DNA from: Chitinophagales bacterium
Lineage (GTDB): Bacteria > Bacteroidota > Bacteroidia > Chitinophagales > Chitinophagaceae
Assembly (NCBI GenBank): GCA_013298665.1
Contig: JAAFIK010000033.1
Location: forward strand, 1 to 52,067
Direction of reading: 5' to 3'
DNA length: 52,067 bases
Made by a program: the position numbers and the translations under genes
The notes under the pieces: model-generated
Databases searched by the model: none
What the model was told of the DNA's origin: nothing
What the model saw: the letters and a program-made list of their open reading frames with translations, nothing else
Part shown: positions 16,193-25,658 of the stretch, in pieces
How the letters are laid out: the number at the start of each line of letters is the position of its first letter
How positions within the stretch are numbered: position 1 is the first letter of the stretch

Positions 16193-19100
16193 ATGAGGAA
16201 ATTAATTTTACTTACGTACATTCTTGCCGCCGGTATTGTATCAAGGGCACAGGTAGTAGAAGTATCAGCCAATGCAGGTACCAGCGCGAACCCCGCTCTT
16301 GGCACGTCCAACTATGTTGCCAACGAAAGCATCTATACTGAGGCAGAAGTGGGTGCAACCAGTTTTACCACCGCCGGCACTGCCATGACGCGTATTGCCC
16401 TTAATGTAAATACTCTGGGAACAGGTACCACGTTTAATAACGTAAAGATTTACTTTAAGGATGTGCCTCTTGCCACTACCACCTTTACCACCGGCACATA
16501 CACTACTGCCGGTTATACCGAAGTGTTCAACGGGTCAGTAACCTTTGCTGCCACGGGCTGGACTGAGTTTGCATTGACCACGCCATATGTACGGGCAGCG
16601 GGTACCAATTTGCAAATGCTGATTGAACGCACCGATAACACAACACACGGAGGCTTTGTATGGGTAACAGCCAATGGCAACAATACCAGCAGTACTGTTA
16701 ATACCACACGACGCTACAATAGTACCGTTGCCCTTTCTGCAGCAACTTCACTTACTGTTTCAGCTTTTCGCCAGGCCATTCGTTTTGTGCGCCGGGCTAA
16801 CAACGATGCCGGTGTGAAGCAGGTTTATACATTGGGTAAAATACCCCTGCCCAATGGTGTACCTCATATCATTTCAGCCAATATTGTCAATGATGGTCTT
16901 ACCACGCAGACGAACCTCAATGTAACGCTCAATATTACCGGTGCGAACACATTCAGCAATACACAAATCATCCCTTCACTGGCATCGGGTTCATCCGCCA
17001 CGGTTAGCTTTGCTGCTTTCTCGCCTGCCTTTGAAGGTACCAATACTGTAGCAGTATCGGTACCTGCCGATGATGTCAATAGCAATAATAGTATCAGTGT
17101 ATCGCAAGCGGCCAATAAAAATACCTGGTCCTATGCTTATGGCAGTACACCTGCAAGCGGTGTAGGCTTTAATGGTGCCACGGGTGATTTTGTGGCAAAA
17201 TTCAATACCAGCACTGCAACGTCTTTATCTCAGGTGAGTGTAAACTTTTTTGCAGGCGGCCAACCTTATAAAATCGGTGTTTGGGATGCCACCGGTGCCG
17301 GCGGCACACCGGGTGCCTTGCTTTGGGAATCTGCCGGTCAAACATCAGTTGCCGGGGTAAATGTATTACCTGTAAGCCCGGTGTTAAGCCTGTCTGCAGG
17401 AGACTTTTTTGTAGGCGTAAGGCAAACAGGTACTACCAATGTAAGTTTTGCTTATCAGGCAGAATCTCCCATACGCTCCGGAACCTTTTATTTTGTTTCA
17501 CCAGGCGGTGGTACCACCTGGTCGGATTTCGCCCCCGCCAACCCTTTCCGCTTTATGATAGAGCCCAAACTGATACTACCTGATGATGCCAATATAAGTA
17601 ATCTTGTAGTACCATCGAGGGTTACCTGTTACGGACCGGGCAATATTGTAACCGCCCTGCTCACCAATTCAGGAAGTAATGCGATTCCGGCAGGTACAGC
17701 CACGGTAACCCTGCGGGTAAGGGGAGCGAACACATTCACCGGTTCCAGAACGAATACCACGGCTTTGGCTACCGGCGCATCTGAGATTATTACTTTTACC
17801 GGCGTGAACCTGACCAATCCCGGTACCAATCTGGATACAGTTTTTGTAGCGTTGGCAGGAGACGGAGATCGCTCAAACGATACTGCCCGGGCCAGCAACA
17901 CCACTGCGAGGACGATTACCAGTTTCCCTATGACCGAAAGCTATGAAAATGCTACGTTTGATATCGGCAACATCACAGTACTGGCCGGGGCAAGGAACCT
18001 GATTTCGCTGCAATCCGGTGCTTATACAAATGCTGACCTGGGTGGCTCGCTCAATCCGCAAGGCGGAAACAGGATGATTTTGTTCGACAATTATGGTGGT
18101 GCCAGTTCTGTGGGTGTACTCAACAGGCTCTTTTCGGAGTGTATCACCGTTCCGGCTACTGGTGCTGGTTTATGCAATTATAAACTGAGTTTCTGGATGA
18201 GTCATGATGCCAGTCTTGCCACAAGCCTGGATAGCCTTTTTGTGACAGTCAGTACTGATAAGGGCATTACCTGGAACAGGATTGGCTTCTATGGCCGTTA
18301 TAATGCTGCCTTTGCAGTACCCGGCTGGCAAAAAGAAACCATAGATCTGGCACCCTATGCCGGTCAAACCATCCAGATCGGATTTGAAAACCTGAGCAAA
18401 TATGGTAACATCATTGCCATTGATAATATATTGGTTGGCGGAGACGGCGCTCAACAACTTACTTTGTCCGCCGTTGCCAACAATGGCATTGCCTTGCAGA
18501 AAACCTGCGATGATCAGGGGTGGACTTATTACGCTGATCCGGCCGACCTTTCGAAAACCCTGATTTCCATACAGTGGGATCCGGGCAGCACGGGCGCCAA
18601 CACAGCAGCAAAGACCCAGGCCATTCCTAAGCTGCAGTTGAATGCGGCATTCTTTGCGGCAGAAGATATACCCAACAAGCGGGCCACTTATACCATGCGG
18701 CGCTATTGGGATGTTGACCTTAACGGTTCAACATTGACCGCCCCTGTTAATTTGCGTTTCTTTTATGATTCAACTGAAAAGAAAGCCATTGACAATGCAG
18801 CTTCTGCCTTTGCAACGGCAAACGCTGGTATCCTTGAAACAGGCATCTGGTTCAAAACCATCAGTGGTGCATTCGTACCTAATGCCACCAGTGTTACCCC
18901 TGATGGTGTGCTTAATGCCATCCCGCTCACCAATATAAACAGTACAGGCACCACTATTGGCAATGCTTTATATGCGCAATTCAATGGTATTACTAACTTT
19001 AGTGGCGGTACTTATGCTACCGGCGTTGGGCCAAATACGCCTATCCCTGCAGAATTGGTGAGCTTTACGATACAACGTAAGAGCAGCGGCAGCAATGAAC

Positions 19101-19591
19101 TGCAATGGACTACTGCACAAGAACTCAACAGCAGCCATTTTGTGATTGAACGCAGTACCGATGGCCGCAACTTCAGCAGTATCGGGCAGGTAAATGCAGC
19201 CGGTAACAGTAATACAGCAGTGTCGTACATCTTTACGGATCCCAATGCAGTTCGGGGCATCAATTATTACCGCCTGCGCCTGGTAGACCGTGATAATTCT
19301 GCACGTTACAGTTTAGTGCGCTCGGTACGCAATGAGGGCATTGCCAACCTCTCATTGTTCCCGAATCCGGTAAAAAATGTATTGTCTGTACAGATCGATG
19401 CAGACAAGCGCATCAATAGCCAGTTGGTGGTTACTGATATGAATGGCAAACAGGTATATACCCGTACCCAGTCATTGGTACAGGGCGGCAATCTGGTGCC
19501 CATCAATACAACGGGATGGCAAACAGGTACTTATATCCTTAAAGTTATGCTGGACAACGACATCATTGTCCGGAAATTCAATAAATTGTAA
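16193..19591 (+). CDS. Large secreted protein with type IX sorting domain
   Basis: A 1132-residue exported protein. A signal peptide occupies about residues 1-19 (cleavage after SRAQ). The middle is made of beta-sandwich-like segments, including two similar stretches about 250 residues apart (TNLNVTLNITGANTFS and GTATVTLRVRGANTFTG) that look like CARDB-type repeats. A segment from about 955 (ELVSFTIQRK, then LQWTTAQELNSSHFVIERS) is the common linker domain before the sorting signal, and the last 75 residues (LSLFPNPVKNVL to GTYILKV) are a type A T9SS C-terminal domain, which sends the protein across the outer membrane. No enzymatic motif was found; adhesion or matrix roles are possible. Confidence 0.9.
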   Translation: MRKLILLTYILAAGIVSRAQVVEVSANAGTSANPALGTSNYVANESIYTEAEVGATSFTTAGTAMTRIALNVNTLGTGTTFNNVKIYFKDVPLATTTFTTGTYTTAGYTEVFNGSVTFAATGWTEFALTTPYVRAAGTNLQMLIERTDNTTHGGFVWVTANGNNTSSTVNTTRRYNSTVALSAATSLTVSAFRQAIRFVRRANNDAGVKQVYTLGKIPLPNGVPHIISANIVNDGLTTQTNLNVTLNITGANTFSNTQIIPSLASGSSATVSFAAFSPAFEGTNTVAVSVPADDVNSNNSISVSQAANKNTWSYAYGSTPASGVGFNGATGDFVAKFNTSTATSLSQVSVNFFAGGQPYKIGVWDATGAGGTPGALLWESAGQTSVAGVNVLPVSPVLSLSAGDFFVGVRQTGTTNVSFAYQAESPIRSGTFYFVSPGGGTTWSDFAPANPFRFMIEPKLILPDDANISNLVVPSRVTCYGPGNIVTALLTNSGSNAIPAGTATVTLRVRGANTFTGSRTNTTALATGASEIITFTGVNLTNPGTNLDTVFVALAGDGDRSNDTARASNTTARTITSFPMTESYENATFDIGNITVLAGARNLISLQSGAYTNADLGGSLNPQGGNRMILFDNYGGASSVGVLNRLFSECITVPATGAGLCNYKLSFWMSHDASLATSLDSLFVTVSTDKGITWNRIGFYGRYNAAFAVPGWQKETIDLAPYAGQTIQIGFENLSKYGNIIAIDNILVGGDGAQQLTLSAVANNGIALQKTCDDQGWTYYADPADLSKTLISIQWDPGSTGANTAAKTQAIPKLQLNAAFFAAEDIPNKRATYTMRRYWDVDLNGSTLTAPVNLRFFYDSTEKKAIDNAASAFATANAGILETGIWFKTISGAFVPNATSVTPDGVLNAIPLTNINSTGTTIGNALYAQFNGITNFSGGTYATGVGPNTPIPAELVSFTIQRKSSGSNELQWTTAQELNSSHFVIERSTDGRNFSSIGQVNAAGNSNTAVSYIFTDPNAVRGINYYRLRLVDRDNSARYSLVRSVRNEGIANLSLFPNPVKNVLSVQIDADKRINSQLVVTDMNGKQVYTRTQSLVQGGNLVPINTTGWQTGTYILKVMLDNDIIVRKFNKL

Positions 19592-19612
19592 TCTTCTTGT
19601 ATGTATGCAAAG

Positions 19613-19639
19613 AGCCGGGTGTATGCCCGGCTTTTTTTA
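19613..19639 (+). terminator. Terminator after the long T9SS gene
   Basis: A 7-bp GC-rich stem AGCCGGG/CCCGGCT with loop TGTATG, followed by a run of eight T. It lies 21 bp after the stop codon. Confidence 0.93.
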
Positions 19640-19702
19640 TGATATTTTTAAATCCTGCTCTCAGTTTTGTTTCCTTTCTTTGCAAAACAATTTCAGCACA
19701 AC

Positions 19703-20524
19703 ATGAGCAATGTCATTGAAAGTATTGAAGCGGCTGTAGCTTTTATCCGCTCCCGCTACAGCATTACACCGGCGGTGGGTATTGTATTGGGCAGCGGACT
19801 GGGCAGTTTTACCGGTGAGATGAAGACTGAACTGGAAATACCTTACAGTGAGATCCCGCATTTTCCTGTGAGTACCGTAGAGGGTCATAGTGGTAAACTG
19901 ATTTTTGGCGAACTGGGTGGCAAGAAAGTAGTGGCGATGGCGGGTCGTTTTCATTATTACGAAGGTTACAGTACCACGGAGGTCGTTTTTCCCATACGTG
20001 TGATGAAGTATCTCGGCATCCGTACACTGCTGATCAGTAATGCTGCGGGTGGTACCAACCTGTCGTATAAGGTGGGCGACCTGATGATCATCCGCGACCA
20101 CATCAGTATGCTGACGATCAACCCGCTGCTGGGCAAAAACGAACCTGCGCTGGGTACCCGCTTTCCGGATATGAGCGAACCGTACAGCAAAGTGCTGATT
20201 GCCAAAGCAAAAACCATTGCGGCTGATGCGGGTATTGAAGTAAGGGAAGGGGTGTACAGCGGTGTTACCGGCCCAACGTTTGAAACCCGTGCAGAATATG
20301 CAATGCTCCGCCTGCTGGGTGGTGATGCGGTGGGCATGAGCACCGTACAGGAGGTTATTGCTGCGGTACATATGGGTTTACCGGTTTTTGCCATAAGCGT
20401 GATTACAGACATTGGTATCCGTGAAGAAGAAAATACTATCACACACGAAGAAGTGCTGCAGGCGGCAAAGGATGCTGAGCCCAGGCTGACACATATCTTT
20501 AAAACCCTTGTTGCCCAGCTTTGA
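19703..20524 (+). CDS. punA: Purine nucleoside phosphorylase, trimeric type
   Basis: A 273-residue enzyme that splits purine nucleosides with phosphate into base and ribose-1-phosphate for salvage. GIVLGSGLGSF holds the phosphate-binding serine, LLISNAAGGTN is central, and TGPTFETRAEYAML carries the glutamate that grips the base. At the position of human Asn243 the sequence reads VITD: an aspartate, which in this fold can broaden use toward 6-amino purines. Start ATG 19703 fits the family; an in-frame start at 19667 only adds 12 residues. The porin gene begins 8 bp after its stop, so they are probably co-transcribed. Confidence 0.93.
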   Translation: MSNVIESIEAAVAFIRSRYSITPAVGIVLGSGLGSFTGEMKTELEIPYSEIPHFPVSTVEGHSGKLIFGELGGKKVVAMAGRFHYYEGYSTTEVVFPIRVMKYLGIRTLLISNAAGGTNLSYKVGDLMIIRDHISMLTINPLLGKNEPALGTRFPDMSEPYSKVLIAKAKTIAADAGIEVREGVYSGVTGPTFETRAEYAMLRLLGGDAVGMSTVQEVIAAVHMGLPVFAISVITDIGIREEENTITHEEVLQAAKDAEPRLTHIFKTLVAQL

Positions 20525-20532
20525 GTCCTGCC

Positions 20533-22557
20533 ATGAGATCATTTTCGCTCACGACTATATTACTGCTGTTGATCTTTGCTGCCGGTGCACAGCGCAGGGC
20601 TGTGTTTGATGAGGTGCTCAAAGGCCAGAACACGGGTACGCAACAGGCCGGCAGTAACCGTACCATTACGGGTGGTAAAAAAGATTCACTTGGATTTGAG
20701 CATCGTGATGACCGAAAAGATTCCATCACCGTCACTTTCAAATACCTTGATGTGGTGGGGGTGTTTACATTTGATTCTTCCATCAATGATATTGACAGGT
20801 ATTTTTCGGTGCCATCCAATTATCAGTTCCTGGGCAATAATGGGAATGCCGCTTACCCGCTTATTTTTGCACCCAACCTTAAGCCGGGCTGGGATGCCGG
20901 GTTTCATGCTTTCGACTGCTACAGGCTTAAAACAGAGGATACGCGTTATTACAAAACAAGAAAGCCATTTTCGCAAATCAATTACCAGTTGGCTTCGGGT
21001 AAGGAGCAGATGATCCGTCTGCTGCATACACAGAACCCCAAGCCGAATACAGGTTTTGGATTTGATTACAAACTCATCAATGCGCCCGGTTTTTTTCTTT
21101 CGCAGAATACCAACCATTCGAGCTACAGGCTTTTTGGTAATTATACCGGTAAACGGAAAAGGTATGCGATGTACACCAGTCTGACGGGCAATAATATCCG
21201 CAGCGGAGAAAACGGGGGCATCATAAATGATGAGTTGCTGGGGGATAAAAACAAAAAGAAGCGATTCAGCATTCCGGTGAATATCGGCAATACTTCTTCC
21301 TCGGAATTTAACCCGTTCAGTACGGCTATTGCAGCGGGAAATACTTACCGCGATTTTAATTTTCACCTGCGCCAGCAATACGATATCGGCAAAAAGGATT
21401 CACTGGTCATCAACGACAGTACCACAGAATACCTGTTCTATCCCAAGTTACGTATCCAGTACAGCTTCAGTTATGGCAGTTACCGGTACAATTTTTCTGA
21501 TTTTCAGGGCGATTCCGGGTATTACAAAAGAGTATACGATACCATCCTGCGCAAAAAAGCGGATACGTTTTCGGTAACAGACAAATGGACGGTGATGATC
21601 AACGATTTTGCACTGGTTCAGTTTCCGGAAACAAAAAACCCGGGACAGTTTCTGCAGGCAGGTATCCGGCTGGAAAACATCAACGGCAGTTTCCGCAATA
21701 CCACGCGTAAGTTTTACAATGCAGTGCTGTATGGTGTTTACCGTAACAAGACCCGTGATAAGCGCTGGGATATCGCAGCAAGGGGAGAGTTTTATACTGC
21801 CGGGTTCAACAATGGTGATTACCTTATTAATGCCACGCTTGGGCGCTTCCTCAATAAAAAATGGGGAGATGTACATTTGTTTTTCACGAATGTAAACCGG
21901 ACGCCTTCTTTTATATTCAACAGTCTTTCTGCATTCAATTTTAAACGGAATAGTATTACCAGGAAGGAAAATACGATTTCTTTCGGTGCAGAATCGAACA
22001 ATGCGCTTTTTCACCTGGGGTTTAAAAATCACCTTATTGCCAACTATGCCTATTTCGACAGCCTGAACACCGTTAAGCAATCGGGTAAAGTGATTAACCT
22101 GATACAGGTATATGGTTCAAAAATATTCAGGATCACCAAACGCTGGAATGGCTATGCTGATGTTACGCTGCAACAAACAGACGGGGGAGCGCCGGTAAAA
22201 GTACCGCTCCTGTTCCTGCGGTACCGGATGGCTTACGAAGCGGCATTGTATAAAAACCTCCACCTCAGCACTGGTGTGGAATTGCGCTACAACAGTCCTT
22301 TTGAAGCCTATGGTTATTCGCCTGTTATGGGGCAGTTTGTACCGCAGGATACGACAACCATCAGCAACCGGCCTGTGGTCGCTGCTTTCCTGCATTTCCG
22401 CATCAAATCATTTACTGGTTTTTTCAGGGCTGAAAACCTGAATACCATCAGTTTCCGCAATGGTTTTGGGTTTACCCACAACAATTTTGCCGCACCGCAC
22501 CAGCCTACACAGGGGTTGCTTATCCGCTTTGGTATCCGCTGGGGTTTTGTCAACTGA
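20533..22557 (+). CDS. Putative outer-membrane porin, Porin_10 family
   Basis: A 674-residue protein with a signal peptide of about 19 residues (ending AAGAQ) followed by a long stretch of alternating aromatic and polar residues typical of an outer-membrane beta-barrel. It ends in RFGIRWGFVN, with a terminal aromatic pattern usual for barrels. The overall layout, with an N-terminal FGYRLKTED-like soluble part around residue 120 and many Y/F-rich strands, matches the Bacteroidota Porin_10 family. Substrate is unknown. ATG 20533 is chosen over a TTG at 20521 that overlaps the previous stop. It lies 8 bp after punA. Confidence 0.82.
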   Translation: MRSFSLTTILLLLIFAAGAQRRAVFDEVLKGQNTGTQQAGSNRTITGGKKDSLGFEHRDDRKDSITVTFKYLDVVGVFTFDSSINDIDRYFSVPSNYQFLGNNGNAAYPLIFAPNLKPGWDAGFHAFDCYRLKTEDTRYYKTRKPFSQINYQLASGKEQMIRLLHTQNPKPNTGFGFDYKLINAPGFFLSQNTNHSSYRLFGNYTGKRKRYAMYTSLTGNNIRSGENGGIINDELLGDKNKKKRFSIPVNIGNTSSSEFNPFSTAIAAGNTYRDFNFHLRQQYDIGKKDSLVINDSTTEYLFYPKLRIQYSFSYGSYRYNFSDFQGDSGYYKRVYDTILRKKADTFSVTDKWTVMINDFALVQFPETKNPGQFLQAGIRLENINGSFRNTTRKFYNAVLYGVYRNKTRDKRWDIAARGEFYTAGFNNGDYLINATLGRFLNKKWGDVHLFFTNVNRTPSFIFNSLSAFNFKRNSITRKENTISFGAESNNALFHLGFKNHLIANYAYFDSLNTVKQSGKVINLIQVYGSKIFRITKRWNGYADVTLQQTDGGAPVKVPLLFLRYRMAYEAALYKNLHLSTGVELRYNSPFEAYGYSPVMGQFVPQDTTTISNRPVVAAFLHFRIKSFTGFFRAENLNTISFRNGFGFTHNNFAAPHQPTQGLLIRFGIRWGFVN

Positions 22558-22677
22558 TGATAGTGCAAAGACCGGCAGCATCGCTTTTTTGCAGAATGCT
22601 GCAATGGAGCTGTTAAAATATAGTTAATGTGCAACTGGTACCGGTAATGTAAAGCCTGGCACCCCGTAAATAAGGTG

Positions 22678-22685
22678 TACTTTTG
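22678..22685 (+). promoter_or_regulatory. Candidate -7 element before the L,D-transpeptidase-like gene
   Basis: TACTTTTG matches TAnnTTTG and lies 20 bp before the ATG at 22706; no -33 TTG at the usual distance. Confidence 0.5.
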
Positions 22686-22705
22686 CCCTCCCCAAACAAA
22701 ACAGC

Positions 22706-23476
22706 ATGAAGTACAGGTCAAAACGCATCAGGGTTTTCTTTTCATCAGTATTGTTCTTTTTACTGCACCTGCCATTTGTATTTGCGCGTACAAAGCCTGT
22801 AAGTAATATACCGGTAGCTAAACCTGCTGCGGTAACCACAGAAGATAATGCTTCCGCTGTCCCCCCGGTATCGGCCTTCAGCAAAATGATGATTTACGAC
22901 AGCCTTCGCCTGGGTTCACTCGGACTTGCCCGGCAGGCATTTGCGTGCGGTATACAAGGCTGGACCTACCTGGTTGAAAAGGGGCGGCTGCTCAACCGCA
23001 ATATCATTTCTATTGTTGACTTTAGTAAGTCCTCAGCAGAAAAACGCCTTTTTGTGATCGACCTGAGTCGTGTAAAGCTGCTCTATAATACTTATGTGGC
23101 ACATGGTATGAATTCGGGTTTGGCTTATGCCAGCGATTTTTCCAATATGCCGGAAAGCAATAAAAGCAGTGTGGGGTTTTACCAGACCCTGGGTACTTAT
23201 TATGGTGCCAATGGTTACTCACTGCGGTTAGCAGGATTGGAGCGGGGCTACAACGACAATGCAGAACGACGTGATATTGTGATACATGGTGCTGATTATG
23301 TTCATGAACGTTATATACATAGCCAGGGATATATTGGCCGCAGTTGGGGCTGTCCTGCCCTGCCGCAATCGGTTAGCCGACCCATCATCAACAAAATAAA
23401 AAACGGCACCTGTTTATTCATCTATGCTCCCAAAGAACAATACCTTAAACAGTCGCGCATTGTCAATCATCCATAA
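22706..23476 (+). CDS. Secreted murein L,D-transpeptidase-like protein
   Basis: A 256-residue exported protein with a basic, hydrophobic signal region at residues 1-27. The catalytic part resembles the YkuD_2 family: VIHGADYVHER supplies the histidine and GRSWGCPALP the nucleophilic cysteine, at about residues 195 and 217. Such enzymes are expected to form or edit 3-3 or lipoprotein cross-links in peptidoglycan in the periplasm, but activity of this sub-family has rarely been shown. The length is normal. It is a single gene with its own candidate promoter. Confidence 0.9.
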   Translation: MKYRSKRIRVFFSSVLFFLLHLPFVFARTKPVSNIPVAKPAAVTTEDNASAVPPVSAFSKMMIYDSLRLGSLGLARQAFACGIQGWTYLVEKGRLLNRNIISIVDFSKSSAEKRLFVIDLSRVKLLYNTYVAHGMNSGLAYASDFSNMPESNKSSVGFYQTLGTYYGANGYSLRLAGLERGYNDNAERRDIVIHGADYVHERYIHSQGYIGRSWGCPALPQSVSRPIINKIKNGTCLFIYAPKEQYLKQSRIVNHP

Positions 23477-23635
23477 GTGCGCGGGCTTAACACCTGCTTC
23501 TTTTTATTAATATGATTGTTTCATGCATTGGGAATAGATTATTCTGGTATTTTTCTCCATTTTTTGATGTTTCAACAGGGGATATCGCCTGTTTTAAGGT
23601 AAAATTCTTTTATCTTCACGCAAATCTTTTGTTTA

Positions 23636-24517
23636 ATGAATCTAAGTGCCATATTGAGAGGTATTGGTGTAGCATTGGTTACACCTTTCAATGGCCGTTT
23701 TGAAATTGATTATCCAGCATTAGAAAGACTGATCCATTCAGTGATTGATAATGGGGTTGATTATTTGGTGACAATGGGGACAACGGGGGAAACGGCTACA
23801 CTAACCCAGGAGGAAAAGACCGAAATCATACATTTTACTTATCGTACAGCAGCCGGTCGGGTACCCGTTGTGGTGGGTGTCGGTGGTAATAACACGGCTG
23901 AAGTGATTACAGACCTGCACAGTTTCCCGCTGGAAGACGCAGTGGCTGTACTCAGTGCCAGTCCGCAATACAACAAGCCGTCGCAGGAAGGCATTTTTCA
24001 GCATTTTAAAGCCATTGCTGAGGCCTCACCCAAACCCATAATACTGTACAATGTACCCATGCGTACGGGCAGCAATATGACAGCCGAAACCACACTACGA
24101 CTGTCGGCACTGCCCAATATAGGCGGGATAAAAGAAGCCAGCAGCAATATGGTGCAATGTATGCACATCCTGCGCGATCGCCCGGCAGGCTTTCTCGTGG
24201 TGAGTGGTGATGACCATTTAGCCCTGCCATTGATGGCCTGTGGCATGGATGGTGTGATCAGTGTGGCAGCCAATTGTTTTGCCAGGCACTATGCAGATAT
24301 GACCCATGCTTCCCTTGCGGGTGATTTTAATGCGGCAAGGCTGGCGCATTATACCTGTCTTGAAGGTACTGACCTGCTTTTTGCCGAAAATAATCCTGCG
24401 GGTGTAAAAGCTTTCCTGTCGGAAATGGGCATCATGGAAAATGTGCTCCGGTTGCCATTGGTACCGCTTAGTGCAGCACTTCATGCCAGGGTAAAGGCGT
24501 ATCTTGCCTTACAATAA
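23636..24517 (+). CDS. dapA: 4-hydroxy-tetrahydrodipicolinate synthase
   Basis: A 293-residue TIM-barrel enzyme that condenses pyruvate with aspartate semialdehyde, the first step toward lysine and diaminopimelate. Visible features are GTTGETATL (phosphate/pyruvate-binding loop), the catalytic tyrosine in ILYNVPMRT, the Schiff-base lysine in GGIKEASSN, and VISVAANCF. Length and motif order are standard. The esterase gene begins 2 bp after its stop, so the two are co-transcribed, although no functional link is evident. TATCTTCA 25 bp before the ATG may serve as a degenerate -7 element. Confidence 0.96.
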   Translation: MNLSAILRGIGVALVTPFNGRFEIDYPALERLIHSVIDNGVDYLVTMGTTGETATLTQEEKTEIIHFTYRTAAGRVPVVVGVGGNNTAEVITDLHSFPLEDAVAVLSASPQYNKPSQEGIFQHFKAIAEASPKPIILYNVPMRTGSNMTAETTLRLSALPNIGGIKEASSNMVQCMHILRDRPAGFLVVSGDDHLALPLMACGMDGVISVAANCFARHYADMTHASLAGDFNAARLAHYTCLEGTDLLFAENNPAGVKAFLSEMGIMENVLRLPLVPLSAALHARVKAYLALQ

Positions 24518-24519
24518 TT

Positions 24520-25656
24520 ATGCGCACACTACTACTGTTTTTTTGGTTAGGGAGTATCGCTGCCGCCCGGGCGCAGTACCGGATAAATTTTGTACTGAAA
24601 ACCTATCCCGGTCAGCATCGCAGTGAAGCTATTTATCTTGCGGGTAGTTTCAACCAATGGAATCCCGCTGCTGCCACGGCGCAATTCAGTAATGGTGATG
24701 ACCAGCGCATGGTAATGCTGACAGTTCCTGCCGGTCATTATGAGTATAAGCTTACGCGTGGTGGCTGGGATCGGGTGGAATGCCTGGCAGGAGGGAAAGA
24801 TATGGGGAATCGTGTACTGCAGCTTTCTTCAGATACACTTATTTATATCGATATTACGGCGTGGAAAGATGATTTTACCAATATACCTATGGGTACGGCA
24901 ACCGCTAATGTACACATCATCGATACAGCTTTTGTGATGCCTGATCTGGGCAACCGCAAACGCCGGATATGGGCATACCTGCCACCCGATTATGCCACAG
25001 GCAATAAGCGATACCCGGTACTCTATATGCATGATGGGCAAAACCTCTTTGATGAGCGGACGGCTCCTTTTGGCGAGTGGGGAGTGGACGAATGTTTAGA
25101 TAGTCTGCAGCGCATGAACAGGCCCGCCTGTATTGTTGTCGGTATCGATCATGGGGGCAACACCCGGATGACAGAATACAATCCCTACAGCTTTGATCGT
25201 TTTGGCGAAGGGGAAGGAGATCGTTATGTTGACTTTCTGGTGCATACGCTAAAGCCATTTATCGACGGGCGCTACCGCACTATAGCGGGGCAGGAAGGCA
25301 CTTTTATTGCGGGTAGTTCAATGGGGGGATTGATTTCCTGTTATGCGGTGCTCAGGTATCCTAAGGTATTTGGCGGGGCAGGGATATTCTCGCCCGCCTT
25401 CTGGACCGCACCAGCGCTTGATGCATATATTGATTCGCTGAAGGATAACATAAAAACCCGCTTTTTCTTCTACGCAGGAGGGCAGGAGAGCGACCGGATG
25501 GTACCTGACATGGAAAGGATTGCCGGTAAAATCGCACTCAAGGCAGATAATATGATGTACAGTGTAGTGGATGCGGAAGGTAAACACAACGAACCCGCCT
25601 GGCGGAAATGGCTGCCGGTATTTTATGATTGGTTGTTTTTCAACAGCGCCAGGTAA
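24520..25656 (+). CDS. Secreted esterase with N-terminal glycogen-binding-like domain
   Basis: A 378-residue exported protein: signal peptide to about residue 19 (ARAQ), then an immunoglobulin-like early-set domain similar to CBM48/AMPK-type starch-binding modules (IYLAGSFNQWNP, GHYEYKLTRG) to about residue 105, then an alpha/beta hydrolase of the esterase D type. The nucleophile is in GSSMGGLIS, the acid is probably in the YAGGQESD region and the histidine in EGKHNEPAW. Relatives release acyl or feruloyl groups or act on siderophore esters; which applies here is unknown. It starts 2 bp after dapA and ends 2 bp from the convergent rnz stop. Confidence 0.87.
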   Translation: MRTLLLFFWLGSIAAARAQYRINFVLKTYPGQHRSEAIYLAGSFNQWNPAAATAQFSNGDDQRMVMLTVPAGHYEYKLTRGGWDRVECLAGGKDMGNRVLQLSSDTLIYIDITAWKDDFTNIPMGTATANVHIIDTAFVMPDLGNRKRRIWAYLPPDYATGNKRYPVLYMHDGQNLFDERTAPFGEWGVDECLDSLQRMNRPACIVVGIDHGGNTRMTEYNPYSFDRFGEGEGDRYVDFLVHTLKPFIDGRYRTIAGQEGTFIAGSSMGGLISCYAVLRYPKVFGGAGIFSPAFWTAPALDAYIDSLKDNIKTRFFFYAGGQESDRMVPDMERIAGKIALKADNMMYSVVDAEGKHNEPAWRKWLPVFYDWLFFNSAR

Positions 25657-25658
25657 GC

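Noticed and set aside
22573..22604. Inverted repeat GCAGCAT/ATGCTGC after the porin gene as terminator
   Set aside because: The loop is 14 nt, the stem only 7 bp and no T-run follows it.
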